From the NCBI RefSeq assembly GCF_964019485.1, contig NZ_OZ026448.1, positions 868,001-932,000 on the forward strand: a stretch of 64,000 nt of DNA, given 5' to 3'. The notes below the pieces were generated by a model, which ran no database searches, was not told the DNA's origin, and saw nothing but the letters and a program-made list of their open reading frames with translations. Made by a program: the position numbers and the translations under genes. Positions within the stretch are counted from its first letter, which is position 1, and every line of letters starts with the position of its first letter. This stretch comes from Spiroplasma endosymbiont of Agriotes lineatus (lineage in GTDB: Bacteria > Bacillota_I > Bacilli_A > Mycoplasmatales > Nriv7). Shown in pieces: positions 30,650 through 42,202 of this stretch.

Positions 30650-31543
30650 AAAATCATTCGATAATTTTGGTTCTTTTAAAGCAAAAGATATCAAAGTAAT
30701 GAAGAAAATGAATTAATTTACTTACGAAAAGAATTAAAACAATTACGAATGGAAAACGATATTTTAAAGCAAGCGGCACTGATAATGGCCAAAAAATAAC
30801 AATAATTAATAACAACAAAAACAAATATTCAGTGAGGAAAATATGTAAGATTTTGGGTTTATCAAAATCAACGTATTACTATCAACCTAATAAATGCACT
30901 AACTAACAAGCAAGTTAATAATTATAAACAAGAAATTGTCAATACATTTAATAAAAGTCGCAAAATTTATGGGGCCCGTAAAATTAAAGCTGTTTTAATA
31001 AGAAAAGATATCATCTTATCGCGGCGAAAAATCAGATGCATTATGATCAAAAATAATTTGGTTTCTAAATACACCAAATTAAAATATCGTAATCATAAAA
31101 CAACAGCTAATAATGCCAAAATTAGTAATGTTTTAAATCGTGAATTTAATGACAAAAAACCTAATGAAGTTGTTGTTAGTGATTTAACACATGTGTAAGT
31201 TGGAGGAAAATGACATTATATTTGCTTATTAATTAACTTGTTTAATCGCGAAATAATTGGATATAATAGCTGGGCCAAACAAAACCGCCGAACTAATTCA
31301 ATAAGCTTTTCATAAGATAACACGACCATTAAAGCAAATAATTTTATTTCATACCGATCGTGGTAATGAGTTCAAAAATAAAATCATTGATGAAATTTTA
31401 ATAATCTTTAATATTAAAAAATCATTAAGCAATAAAGGTTGTTCTTATGATAATTCACGACAGCTTAAATTATTTAACACCCGTTGAATTTAGAGAAAAT
31501 GGCAGTCTGCATAAAAATTGTCTTAAAAAGGGTTGCCATTCCA
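30650..31543 (+). pseudogene. Second-lineage IS3-family element, truncated relic
   Basis: Divergent from copies A-F but matching the element at 56484-57730: orfA tail ([20 protein letters not shown]), then orfB pieces GARKIKAVLIRKDIILSRRK, VVVSDLTHV, FHTDRGNEFKNKIIDEIL. The 5' part of orfA is missing at the M1 border, several frameshifts are present, and a deletion joins KGCSYDN to HDSLNYLTPVEF. It ends in the IS terminus ...GGGTTGCCATTCCA. Confidence 0.8.
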
Positions 31544-31584
31544 GAACCTGAATGGGTAAAGAAGATAATAAAATATTCACAATG

Positions 31585-32031
31585 TCAATAAATAATGCGT
31601 CGTTCTAACTTTAAAATATCTTTCAAAAAAGCGACAGCAATATCATCAATATAAACTTTAGCAATGTCTTGCGAAAATAGTTTTAATTCAATAGTAATAT
31701 CATTGTAAATAACTTGTAATAATTTTTTTGATGCCCAGGACTGAAAATAATACAACGGCACTTGATAATAAAAAATAATGTTCACTAAGTGCTGTTTATT
31801 AATTTTTTGTTAATTTTTACTAATACTAATCTTTTTTGAAAAAATATTTCTTAGCAACGGCAAGTCATTTTTGACTAAAAAATTAATCTCAATACTTAAT
31901 TTAGTAACAATATCTGGTTATGGTTTTATGATATTAATATCAGCATTAATAAAAAAATGAGATAATAAAAATTCCATTAAAATAAGAACAATTATTATAA
32001 TAGCAAAAATAATAATTTTATTTTTCTTCAT
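31585..32031 (-). pseudogene. Membrane-anchored protein relic
   Basis: Starts MKKNKIIIFAIIIIVLILME (one N-terminal membrane segment), then TAA codons after NADINIIKP and ISKN, followed by an open 66-codon tail (MNIIFYYQVPLYYFQSWASK). Just downstream of valS, same strand. Family not recognised. Confidence 0.45.
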
Positions 32032-32094
32032 TTTTTCACCCGTAATTAAATTACTTATAAAATAATGAATTTCCTTTAAAATATTTATTAATAA

Positions 32095-34710
32095 CTAAGA
32101 TAAAATTTCTTGTAATTTTTTTTGTAATTGTTTATATAATTCCTCATACTGTTCATATTTATGCTTTTCAGCATTAACTTTTGCAATTGGTGCTTTATTT
32201 AAAAACTGTTCATTATTTAATATTGTTTTACTTCGTTCTAACTCATGATGAATATCTTGTAACTGTTTTTGAATAAATAATTTTTGTTCTTTTTTATTAA
32301 TTGTCATATCTAAAAAGACATCAATTGTTCCGTCAATTAAAGGAAGTGCGATTGTTTGTCCTAAATTAGATATTTTCTCATTAATAGTTGTCATTTGACT
32401 ATTAGTTAACTTTTGCAAAAAACCATTAATTTCCTGAGCATATTTCTGATAATCTTGATTATCAGAATTTAAATTAAAATTTAAAGCAATATGATGCTTA
32501 ATATTTCTTGTTGCTCGTAATTCTCTAATAACTGTTATAATGTTAATAACATTAATTAAATAATTTACTGGGAAAATATTTTCTAAAAATATCGGATATT
32601 TTTCCTCCATAATTGATTTTTTATTATTAAACATCTTTTGATAAATTTCTTCAGTTACAAAAGGAATTAAAGGATGCAATAAAATAATAATTTGTTTTAA
32701 AAGATAAAATAATACTTGAATTGACGCCACTTTAGTTTTGGGATTTTGTAAATTACTTTTTGATAACTCAATATATCAAGAACAAAAATTATCTCAAACA
32801 AAATTAAAAAGATATTTACCACTAACAACAAATTCATATTTCTCCATATTTGCTTGCATTTTTTCAAGAACAAAATTAAAATTATTTAAAATTCAATAAT
32901 CAACAGCTTCTAATTTTAAATCTAAAATATTATTCACTGGTTTAAAATCATCTGCTAAATTTAAAAGCACATATCTGCTGGCATTTCAAAGTTTATTAAT
33001 AAAATTTCACGAAGAACGAACTTTAGTAATATTAAATCCTAAATCTTGCCCCGGAGTACTATTAGTTAATAAAAAGAATCGTAAACTATCAGCACCATAC
33101 TCAGTAATAATATCCATTGGATCAATCCCATTACCTAAAGATTTTGACATTTTTCTTCCTTGTTCATCACGAATTAAGCCATGAATTAATACCGCTTTGA
33201 AAGGTTTTTTATTAACTAAATATAATGATTCAAAAATCATTCGACTAATTCAAAAGAAAATAATATCATAACCAGTAACTAACAAGGAATTTGGCAAAAA
33301 TTTTTCAAAAAATAATTTATCGTTATTTTGTTGCGCAAATATTAAAGGTCACAAAGCACTAGAAAATCAAGTATCTAAAACATCACTATCTTGTAATCAT
33401 TCTTCTTTATTAGGTGGCGCTATGGCTACAATAATTTCCTTAGTATCTTGATGATACCATACTGGTAATTGATGTCCCCACCACAATTGTCGGGAGATAC
33501 ATCAATCCTGAATATTTTCTAACCATTGATCTAAAATATTTGCAAATCTTGATGGATAAAACAAAATCATATCAGCGCTATTTTGTAATTTTAAAGCCTT
33601 ATTTACTAATGGTTGCATTTTAACAAATCATTGTTCTGATAAATATGGTTCAACAATAACATCACTGCGTTCTGAATATCCTACTTGATGAACAAAATCA
33701 GCAATTTTAACAACTAAATTTTGTTTTTCTAAATCACCTATTAACTGTTGCCGACAAACAAAACGATCTAATCCCTCATATTGTAAAGCTTCGGCATTCA
33801 TTGTGCCGCCAGAATCCATACAAATAATTAAATCCAAATTATGTCTTTTAGCAATTTGATAATCATTAAAATCATGAGCAGGAGTACATTTCATTATCCC
33901 TGTTCCAAATTCCATTATGATGTATTCATCAGCAATTATCGGAATTCTTTGTTTATTAGCCGGATTAATAACTTCCTTATGAAGATACTTTTGATAGCGA
34001 ACATCATTAGGATGAAAAACTAAGGCTTGATCGGCAAATATTGTTTCTGGTCTTGTTGTAGCAATTGTAATCATTTCATCACTATCTACTAAAGCATAAT
34101 CAATATAATACATTTTACCTTGAACTTCTTTATAAGTTACTTCCATATTAGATAACGCTGTTTTTAATTGTGGGTCTCAATTAATAATTTTTTTGCCACG
34201 ATAAATTAAACCATCATTATATAATTTAACAAATGTTTCATTAACTAATTGATTAACATCACTATCTAAAGTAAACTTCTCATAACGATAATCTAATGAT
34301 AATCCTAATTTTGCTCATTGTTCACGAATTATATTAGCATATTCATCCTTTCACAAATTAACTTTAGCAATAAACTGATCACGAGAAAAACTAGTAATCC
34401 GTTTTTTCTCTTCATCTCATATCCTTTCAGCAATTTTTATTTGGGTAGCAATCCCCGCATGATCCATTCCTGGAAATCAAGTAACACAATAACCAGTTAA
34501 GATTTTATAACGAGCCATAACATCCTGCAAAGTATTATTCCAAGCATGACCCAAATGTAATTTACCAGTAATATTAGGTGGAGGCAAAATCATACTAAAA
34601 ACAGGTTTATTATTAATATTATCAGCACTAAATAATTGTTTCTCTAATCAATAATCATATTTACCATTTTCTACTTCAAAATGCTCATATTTTTTACTTA
34701 ATGATTTCAT
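32095..34710 (-). CDS. valS: Valyl-tRNA synthetase
   Basis: 871 residues, intact, with many TGA-coded Trp. Class I synthetase that charges tRNA-Val and edits threonine. HIGH motif as HLGH in [15 protein letters not shown] (about 44-57), editing domain in [20 protein letters not shown] (about 215-235) and [15 protein letters not shown] in [17 protein letters not shown] (about 519-523), anticodon-binding helical domain, and the C-terminal coiled coil typical of ValRS ([13 protein letters not shown]). The start ATG is preceded by GGGGAG. Its own promoter is at 34737-34766. Confidence 0.98.
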
Positions 34711-34736
34711 TAATTCTCCCCTACTTATTTTCAATA

Positions 34737-34766
34737 ATTATATCAAACATTAAGAAATATAAACAA
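34737..34766 (-). promoter_or_regulatory. Promoter of valS
   Basis: TTGTTT (34761-34766), 18 bp, TATAAT (34737-34742) on the minus strand, 27 bp from the start codon. No T-box leader fits in this space. Confidence 0.6.
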
Positions 34767-34791
34767 TCATACTTTTATAGTTTTATAAAAT

Positions 34792-34819
34792 AAAAAGTAG
34801 TTTTTAAAAACTACTTTTT
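34792..34819. terminator. Bidirectional terminator between valS and IS copy E
   Basis: AAAAAGTAGTTTTT paired with AAAAACTACTTTTT, flanked by T and A runs. Confidence 0.7.
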
Positions 34820-34939
34820 ATTTATTTATCCATAATCCATTAATCTAACATTAATATTTAATCTCTGGATAGTTTACAATAAGTTGGACCATAATTATTA
34901 TATAGACTTCGAAATTATTAAGAAAGAAGGAATATAAAA

Positions 34940-35230
34940 ATGGGAAATAAAACCTCATACTCTGAAGAATTTAAAAAACAAATTGTCATGCTATACAAAA
35001 ATGGCAAAAGTGTTATTAATTTAGGGAAAGAATATAATTTACCAAAACCAACTATTTATAGTTGAGTTAAAAATTATAATAATTCTGGTTCATTTAAAGC
35101 AAAAGACAATCGCACACTAGAAGAAAATGAAATAATAATAATAACTTTACGAAAAGAACTTAAAGACTTAAAAATGAAAAATGACATTTTAAAGCAAGCC
35201 GCGCTGATAATGATAATGGCCAAAAAATAA
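34940..35230 (+). CDS. IS3-family transposase OrfA (copy E)
   Basis: 96 residues; same as copy A with IIII and ALIMIMAKK expansions from 6-base duplications that keep the frame. Ends at the A6 frameshift site. Confidence 0.88.
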
Positions 35231-35271
35231 CAATAATTAATAGCAATAAGAAAAAATATTCGATAAGAAAA

Positions 35272-36063
35272 ATGTGTAAATTATTAAATATTTCAAAATC
35301 CAATTACTATTATCAAATTAATAAATACACAAGGAAAATAGCGAATAATTATAATCAAGAAATTATCAGTGCATTTAACGAAAGCCACCAAGTCTATGGA
35401 GCTCGAAAAATCAAAGTAGTATTAGCTCATAAAAGTATTAACCTATCTAGACGCAAAATTAGAAACATTATGAAAAACAATAATTTGATATCAAAGTACA
35501 CAAAAACAAGACTTAAATGCAAAAATATTCAAGTAAATAATCATCCAGTAAATAACATTGTAAACCGAGACTTTAATAATAGAAAAATAAATGAAATTAT
35601 CGTTAGTGATTTAACTTATATAAAAGTGGGTTTTAAATGATTTTATGTGTGTTTCCTAATTGATTTGTATAATCGCGAGATTGTTGGTTATAGTTCCGGA
35701 CCAAATAAAAATACGGAGTTGGTTTATCAAGCTATTATGCGAATTACTAGACCATTATCAAAAATTGAAATATTTCATGCCGACCGAGGTAATGAGTTTA
35801 AAAATAATATAATTGATGAAATTTTAATAACCTTTAACATTAAAAGATCATTGAGTGCGAAGGGTTGTCCATATGATAATGCAGTTGCTGAAGCAACTTA
35901 TAAAGTTTTTAAAACAGAATTTATTAATGGTAGAAAATTCAATGATCTTGCACAATTAGAACTTGAATTATTTGATTACATTAATTGATACAATAATCTT
36001 AGAATACATGGCAGTTTAAATTATTTATCTCCAGTTACTTTTAGAAAACAAATGTCTATATAA
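35272..36063 (+). CDS. IS3-family transposase OrfB, DDE integrase (copy E)
   Basis: 263 residues. A stretch at NNIIDEILITFNIKRSLSAK matches the second-lineage element (30650, 56484) rather than copies A-D and F, suggesting gene conversion between IS lineages. DDE residues: DLTYIKV, HADRGNEF, AVAEATYKV. Intact. Confidence 0.9.
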
Positions 36064-36092
36064 AAATTGTCCTAAAAAGGGTTGCCAATCCA

Positions 36093-36456
36093 CTACTGAT
36101 AAGGCAATAAGGTTATAATTACTATCGATCGCAACGAAATAAATAGTCGTATTTATTCCGTTAATTTTGGTTAGCCTTGTTGAACCCCGTTTTAAAACAA
36201 AAGCACCTTTATCAGCACTAAAATAAACATTATTTTGTTTTTATCAATCATAAATTGATGAAACATCATCTACATCACCGAAATAAGACATATTAATTTT
36301 TGTTGGTGGTAGATAGAAATAGTCGTTGTTTGAATTAGATGTTGTTAATGTACTAATATTTCGTTTAACTCTTTTTAATGTTTCGTTAGCGGGCAGCGGA
36401 GCCGGTATACTCGATGCCATAGTTGATATGTTTAATAAACTAAGTAATTTTTTCAT
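36093..36456 (-). pseudogene. Secreted Spiroplasma protein, truncated by IS copy E
   Basis: MKKLLSLLNISTMASSIPAP is a signal peptide, followed by NETLKRVKRN and YFYLPPTKINMSYFGDVDDV. A TAA follows SSIYDW; the frame then continues KQNNVYFSADKGAFVLKRGS and runs into the IS, so the C-terminus is gone. The 'ADKGAFVLKRGSTRLTKING' type of segment is one I recall from other Spiroplasma surface proteins. Non-functional. Confidence 0.65.
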
Positions 36457-36590
36457 TTCTTTATTTCCCTTTTGATAAATAAAAAAGAGAATATCATACT
36501 GCTGATATTCCCATAGGTAATTATTTTAAAAAACCAAATAAACATAATAAATCATTATTTTTAAATTAATTTTTTGATATATAATTTTCT

Positions 36591-36631
36591 ATGGAAACAC
36601 AACTCTTGATAGAGTTGTGTTTCCATTTTTT
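36591..36631. terminator. Strong rho-independent terminator
   Basis: ATGGAAACACAACTCT...AGAGTTGTGTTTCCAT, a 16-bp perfect stem followed by TTTTTTATT. It separates the secreted-protein relic and the membrane-protein gene. A weaker hairpin (GAATATC...GATATTC) lies at 36488-36509. Confidence 0.85.
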
Positions 36632-36906
36632 ATTTACTTAATTACAAAACAATTATATAATTTTTATTTGAAAATTTCTGTTTTTTATATAAATTGATTC
36701 TTAAATAAACTGTTATATAATTTTTTTAATAAGTTCTTCATATGCTTGTTTTTGACGTCAATAATGTTTATTTTCTCAAATACTATTTAATTTATTCTCA
36801 GTTTTAATAAATGATTTGGAATTAGTTATTACAATTTGTAATAAATTACTATTTATTTTTTCTTTATGAATTAATTTGCAATTATTATCATAGTATCGCA
36901 AGAAGC

Positions 36907-37872
36907 TTAATAAATATTTTGAGTATATGTATATTTATTATGTTTATATCTTTTAATTCTAACAAAACCATCAATTGATCATAAACCAGCAATAGTTCTA
37001 GTAGTAACATAAATCACCATTCATACACACGAGATAGTAAAAAATAAATTTAATAAGACCAAAAATGCCATTATTATGCCGCCAGATTCTTCTCTTGTTC
37101 TAAATAAATCTGCTAATGCACTTATTAAACGTATTATTGAAAATAAAATAACTATTACTAATTCAACTGTTAAGATAGTCATTCAAATTATTGAAATTAT
37201 TTTTAATAATTTTGAATAATTACTATAATCTAAATCATTAGTTAATTTATTTGAAGAAAATAATTTTGTAGTTGTTAGACCTAAGATAAATGTTATAAGA
37301 CCAATAATTAAAACTAATATTGAAATTATCCCCATTACTGAATTTGTATTAAAAATAAATTCCGGATTAACTGAATTTATTTCTACCAATAAAGAAAAAA
37401 AGTAACAAAAAGTTAAAATTGGTGCTCCAATTAATGTACAAAAGCCCATTGTTTTTGATAAAAAATAACGAGGTTTAATGGTTGACATAGTATCAACATT
37501 AGGAAAACTTGTAATTAAAAAAGGAGTAAACAAGCCACCAATAGTTAAACTTAATGATGAAATAATATAACGATTAGCACATAATTCTTCATCTGAACAT
37601 TTATTTACTAAACGAATAATAATTATTGCATTATAAATACTTTTTCATACAAAATAAGTAATAATAGATAATAGTAATGATACAATTGATTTTTTTACAA
37701 AATCATTATTAGATAACGAATTATAAATGTCCTTCATATAGTATATATAAAATATTAATCCTAATAATGAAAAAAATGTTCCCGCAATTTGAGCTAATTT
37801 TATTCAATTTCTTGGAACACGACTATATATATCTTGATTATTAGAATAATTTGTAATGTAATTGCGTGTCAT
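36907..37872 (-). CDS. Multi-spanning membrane protein, 321 aa, possibly C-terminally frameshifted
   Basis: Starts MTRNYITNYSNNQDIYSRVP; about seven hydrophobic segments (IAGTFFSLLGLIFYIYYM, SIVSLLLSIITYFVW, YIISSLSLTIGGLFTPFLI, APILTFCYFFSLLVEI, MGIISILVLIIGLITFILGL, IWMTILTVELVIVILFSI, FLVLLNLFFTISCVWMVIYV). Family not recognised. After the stop at 36907 another frame continues the apparent protein (SKYLLSFLRYYDNNCKLIHK to EELIKKII, stop at 36713), so a one-step frameshift near 36925 may have cut about 70 residues from the C-terminus. A promoter is seen at 37953-37982. Confidence 0.65.
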
Positions 37873-37952
37873 TTTTTCTCCTTTATGTTCAGAATAAATT
37901 TTAATTTTTGTAAAAAAATATTTCTGATAATTTTATATTAAAATGCAAACTT

Positions 37953-37982
37953 ATTTTATCTTATTTTCTGAAATATTTTCAC
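37953..37982 (-). promoter_or_regulatory. Candidate promoter of the multi-spanning membrane protein
   Basis: GTGAAA (37977-37982), 18 bp, TAAAAT (37953-37958). The R-type repeat begins 12 bp beyond. Confidence 0.45.
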
Positions 37983-37994
37983 GGTATTATTATT

Positions 37995-38150
37995 GGTCGC
38001 GTTTATTTTTCTTGAGTATTGCCTTGAAGAAGCAAAACAATCAGCTAATTATATTATTTAATTACTAAACTAACCCCGCCTTTCTCGTTATTGTCATTTT
38101 TATTCGTCATCATTTTATCATATTATTGAATTTTTACACAATAAAAAATT
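37995..38150 (-). repeat. R-type element (R5) with outward promoter
   Basis: Starts GGTCGCGTTTATTTTTCTTG, same interior as R1/R4/R6, and the internal promoter faces the membrane-protein gene at 37872. IS copy F is inserted at its inner side. Confidence 0.7.
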
Positions 38151-38223
38151 ATTAATTTTATTAAATTTTTTTTAATTTTAACTAATATTTTTACTGGATT
38201 GGCAACCCTTTTTAGGACAATTT

Positions 38224-39015
38224 TTATATAGACATTTGTTTTCTAAAAGTAACTGGAGATAAATAATTTAAACTGCCATGTATTCTAAGATTATTGTATC
38301 AATTAATGTAATCAAATAATTCAAGTTCTAATTGTGCAAGATCATTGAATTTTCTACCATTAATAAATTCTGTTTTAAAAACTTTATAAGTTGCTTCAGC
38401 AACTGCATTATCATATGGACAACCCTTCGCACTCAATGATCTTTGAATTTTAAATGTAGATAATAATTGATCAATTATATTATTTTTAAACTCATTACCT
38501 CGGTCGGTATGAAATATTTCAATTTTTGATAATGGTCTAGTAATTCGCATAATAGCTTGATAAACCAACTCCGTATTTTTATTTGGTCCGGAACTATAAC
38601 CAACAATCTCGCGATTATACAAATCAATTAGGAGACATACATAAAATCATTTAAAACCCACTTTTATATAAGTTAAATCACTAACGATGGTTTCATTTAT
38701 TTTTCTATTATTAAAGTCTCGGTTTACAATGTTATTTACTGGATGATCATTTACTTGAATATTTTTGCATTTAAGTCTTGTTTTTGTGTACTTTGATATC
38801 AAATTATTGTTTTTCATAATGTTTCTAATTTTGCGTCTAGATAGGTTAATACTTTTATGAGCTAATACTACTTTGATTTTTCGAGCTCCATAGACTTGGC
38901 GGCTTTCGTTAAATGCACTGATAATTTCTTGATTATAATTATTCACTATTTTCCTTGTGTATTTATTAATTTGATAATAGTAATTGGATTTTGAAATATT
39001 TAATAATTTACACAT
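38224..39015 (-). CDS. IS3-family transposase OrfB, DDE integrase (copy F)
   Basis: 263 residues, intact, DDE residues as in copy A. Confidence 0.9.
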
Positions 39016-39056
39016 TTTTCTTATCGAATATTTTTTCTTATTGCTATTAATTATTG

Positions 39057-39341
39057 TTATTTTTTGACCATTATCAGCGCGGCTTGCTTTAAAATGTCAT
39101 TTTCCATTTTTAAGTCTTTAAGTTCTTTTCGTAAAGTTATTATTATTATTTCATTTTCTTCTAGTGTGCGATTGTCTTTTGCTTTAAATGAACCAGAATT
39201 ATTATAATTTTTAACTCAACTATAAATAGTTGGTTTTGGTAAATTATATTCTTTCCCTAAATTAATAACATTTTTGCCATTTTTGTATAGCATGACAATT
39301 TGTTTTTTAAATTCTTCAGAGTATGAGGTTTTATTTCCCAT
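39057..39341 (-). CDS. IS3-family transposase OrfA (copy F)
   Basis: 94 residues, with an in-frame 6-base expansion (extra Ile-Ile) and MVKK at the A6 frameshift site. Confidence 0.88.
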
Positions 39342-39440
39342 TTTTATATTCCTTCTTTCTTAATAATTTCGAAGTCTATATAATAATTATGGTCCAACTT
39401 ATTGTAAACCATCCATACCCATGCTATAATATGTATATAT

Positions 39441-39589
39441 TAGACTTGGTACATAACCTTTAGTTTTATCTACTGTTTTGATAATATTATTTCCTAGATG
39501 AAGGATAAATGTTAGATAAATACAAAGATGAAAATTAATTTTATAGTCTAATGGGCATAAAATGTTATAGTTATGTACCACCAAGTCTA
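39441..39589. repeat. 149-bp short inverted-repeat element
   Basis: TAGACTTGGTACATAACC at the left and GTTATGTACCACCAAGTCTA at the right are near-perfect inverted repeats around 110 bp of non-coding DNA. Part of the same end (AAGGTTATGTACCAAGTCTA) also occurs at 28659-28680, next to M4. Probably a miniature element of another IS type. Confidence 0.55.
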
Positions 39590-39622
39590 TTGAAAAAATA
39601 AAGTAATAAAGGAATTAAAATA

Positions 39623-40132
39623 ATGAAAATTTTAAATAAAATAGCTCTTTTGGGGTTAACAATATTACCAATGATTGGATGTTCTAAAAAAGGAAATGAA
39701 TTAATGGAACAAAAAAATAAAGTTTATGATTTTGAAATCAGAAATCTAGAAAAAGTGAGGTTTTGAATTTCGAATTCAACAAATAATATTACACAAGTTC
39801 AAATAAATAAAATAGATAATAACAATCTAAATGAAAAATTACCAGAATTAAGAAATTTAGAAAATCTTAGTTTCTTATTTACGCAAAAATTACAAAATAA
39901 TCAGAGCAAACAAGATAAGATTAGGCAACTAATAAATACAGACGGCCAAGAAACCGCCATGTGAAATACATGAGTAATTAATAAAAAAATAACAATTAAA
40001 GCAAAAGGCACAAATTTAGATGACTGCAAATATGATAGTTTAGGAAATATTAGTCCTGCTTATGATGATAATAAAATAGACTACATATTAAGAAATACAA
40101 ATAATTTTGAAATTAAAATTGAAAACTTGTAA
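39623..40132 (+). CDS. Lipoprotein, 169 aa
   Basis: MKILNKIALLGLTILPMIGC: signal peptide with lipobox PMIGC (Cys at residue 20), so a membrane-anchored surface lipoprotein. The mature part is Asn/Lys-rich and hydrophilic (KIDNNNLNEKLPELRNLENL) with three TGA-coded Trp. Ribosome site AAAGGAAT upstream. Function unknown. Immediately downstream an IS256-type element begins at 40188. Confidence 0.8.
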
Positions 40133-40187
40133 TAAATAAATTTAAAAATTGTTAAAATTATTCCCAAAGAAAGGTGGTTTTCTATGA

Positions 40188-41496
40188 GGGATTGTGCAAT
40201 TAACTGTGGTCTCCTCCTAAGTAATTAACTTAAATTCACTCTGTCCTGTCCTCAAATTTTATCATTAAATGTGAAATTGCACTACCCCAATTTTGAATTG
40301 ACATTGTTCATTTTTTAGTCATATTTTGAAATGCTAAATAAAATATTTTAAAAACTGATAAATCATTAGGAAAAATCTTTTTATTTTTAATGACTTTTCT
40401 TGATTGACTATTAACAGACTTTATTCTATTAGTTGTATAAATAATTATTCTAAATTCTTGAGGATATTCAAGAAAAATTATTAAATTATCTTAGTTATTT
40501 TTTCATGATTTAGCAACTTGGGGGTATTTTTTATCTCACTTTTCAGCAAAATTGTCTAAAACAAGTAAGGCTGTATCTTCATTAATTGCTGTATAAATTG
40601 ATTTTAAATCATTAGCTACCAGTTTGCGGTCTTTGTAAGTAACGAATTTGATGAACAATACATAATTGATGTTGTGTTTTTGGAAAAACAGCTTCTATTG
40701 CATCAGACATCCCAGTTAAATTATCACTACAAGCAACAAGAATATCTTGTAATCCGCGATTTTTCATTTCCGTAAGATTATTCAGTCAAAATTTGGCTCC
40801 CTCATTTTCACTAATTCACATTCCTAAAATATCTTTTAAGCCATTTATATTAATTCCTAAGACACAAGATAAACTGCTTTGTTTATTATTCGTTTATCTT
40901 GTTCTACTTTAACAACAATACAATCAAAATAAACAATCGGATAAATCTTCTCTAAAGGTTTAGTTTGTCACACTTTAACTTCTTCAATAACATCATCAGT
41001 TATTTGACTAATTAAACTTTCTGAAATTTCTGTTCCGTGATAGAATTCTTGTAATTGTGCTTTGATATCAGAAATTGTCATTCCTCTTGCATATAAAGAA
41101 ATTACTTTTTGATCAAAGTTATCAAATCTTTTTTGTCTTTTCGGAATAATTACTGGTTCAAAAGTACTGGTTCAATCTCTTGGTACATCAATTGCGATTG
41201 AACCATTTTTAGTAATAATGGTTTTTTTCTGCCATTTCTTTTGTTATAGTTATCATCTGTTTCGAGATGATCTTTAATTTCTGCATTTAACATTCTTTCA
41301 GTTAATTTTCTGGTAAATTCCTGAAAAATAGTCTTGCCTTTAAATAAATCTTGTGGATTATCAATATTTTCTAAAAAATAATCAACAACTTTATTAATTG
41401 CATCAGGTTTTTTTACTTTTTTTGTCATTTTCTGTTCTTCTTCTTTTAAGTATAATTCAGAATGAATTATCGAGACACATAATTTTGGACAGGCTC
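40188..41496 (-). mobile_element. IS256-family element, copy 3, decayed
   Basis: Same ends as copies 1-2 in altered form (GGGATTGTGCAATTAACTGT at the left, GGACAGGCTC at the right). Its right end lies about 5 bp from the rnc stop codon. Confidence 0.8.
40230..41428 (-). pseudogene. IS256/Mutator-type transposase, multiple lesions (copy 3)
   Basis: The N-terminal 92 codons are open (MTKKVKKPDAINKVVDYFLE ... ETDDNYNKRNGRKKPLLLK), then frame changes, a deletion in the VPYKDR region and several substitutions. More diverged than copies 1-2, so older. Confidence 0.8.
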
Positions 41497-41500
41497 TCTT

Positions 41501-42196
41501 TTATTTAACAATCTTAATTAATTTTAAATAAGCATCTTTTGCAGCTGCTTGTTCAGCTTTACTATGAGAACTACCATTTCCCTTACCAAAAATAATGTCA
41601 CCACTTTTTACAATAGCAACATATTGATAACTATTTTTATTTTTATGTTCAAAAATAACTTTATATTCAACGGGGTCTTTGCGTTCAGTTTGTAAATATT
41701 CTTGTAATAAAGTTTTATAATCTTTAACTAAATTAATACTTTTATCTCTAATTTTTTTAAATAATGTTTGCATTAGAAATGTATTAACTGCTTGTTGTCC
41801 TAAATCTAAATAAATAGCACCCACAATCGCTTCAAAAACATCACCTAAAATACTATCTTTTTCGCGACCACCAGTTTGAATTTCACCTTTACCTAAAAGA
41901 ATATACTCATTCATCTTATAAAACCTACACACTTGTGCTAAGGTTTCTTCTCTAACAATCTGACTTCGTCAAATTGTTAACTCGCCTTCATTTAAATCAT
42001 TATTTATTCGATATAAATATAATGTTGTATACATTTGCAACACTGCATCACCTAAAAATTCTAATCGTTGATAATTATAATCTAATTGCTTTTCATTAGT
42101 ATATGAACTATGAGTCAAGGCTTCTTCATATAAATGAATATTTCGTGGTTCTAAATTAAATGTTTTTAACAAAATTTTAATCTCTTCAATAAACAT
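41501..42196 (-). CDS. rnc: Ribonuclease III
   Basis: 231 residues, intact. Cleaves double-stranded RNA in rRNA and mRNA processing. Catalytic signature NYQRLEFLGDAVL (about 41-53) with the second acidic patch GDVFEAIVGAIYLDLG (about 115-130), and a C-terminal dsRNA-binding domain (KTLLQEYLQTERKDPVEYKV to HSKAEQAAAKDAYLKL). One TGA-coded Trp. Last gene of yloU-fakA-plsX-rnc, 6 bp after plsX. In relatives smc/ftsY often follow; here an IS256 copy does. Confidence 0.97.
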
Positions 42197-42202
42197 AAAT
42201 CC

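Larger units (their letters stand above)
34866..36092 (+). mobile_element. IS3-family (IS150-like) insertion sequence, copy E, intact
   Basis: 1227 bp, ends TGGATAGTTTACAAT and GGGTTGCCAATCCA. It truncates a secreted-protein gene at its right side. Two in-frame 6-base duplications (AATAAT and GATAAT regions) lengthen orfA. Confidence 0.9.
38195..39415 (-). mobile_element. IS3-family (IS150-like) insertion sequence, copy F, intact
   Basis: 1221 bp with ends TGGATTGGCAACCC and (inward) TGGATGGTTTACAAT. The flanking TAC on both sides (38192-38194, 39416-39418) fits the 3-bp target duplication of IS150-type elements. Confidence 0.92.

Noticed and set aside
39399..39584. Minus-strand 61-codon frame
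   Set aside because: It falls within the 149-bp inverted-repeat element and the IS copy F end; no ribosome site.
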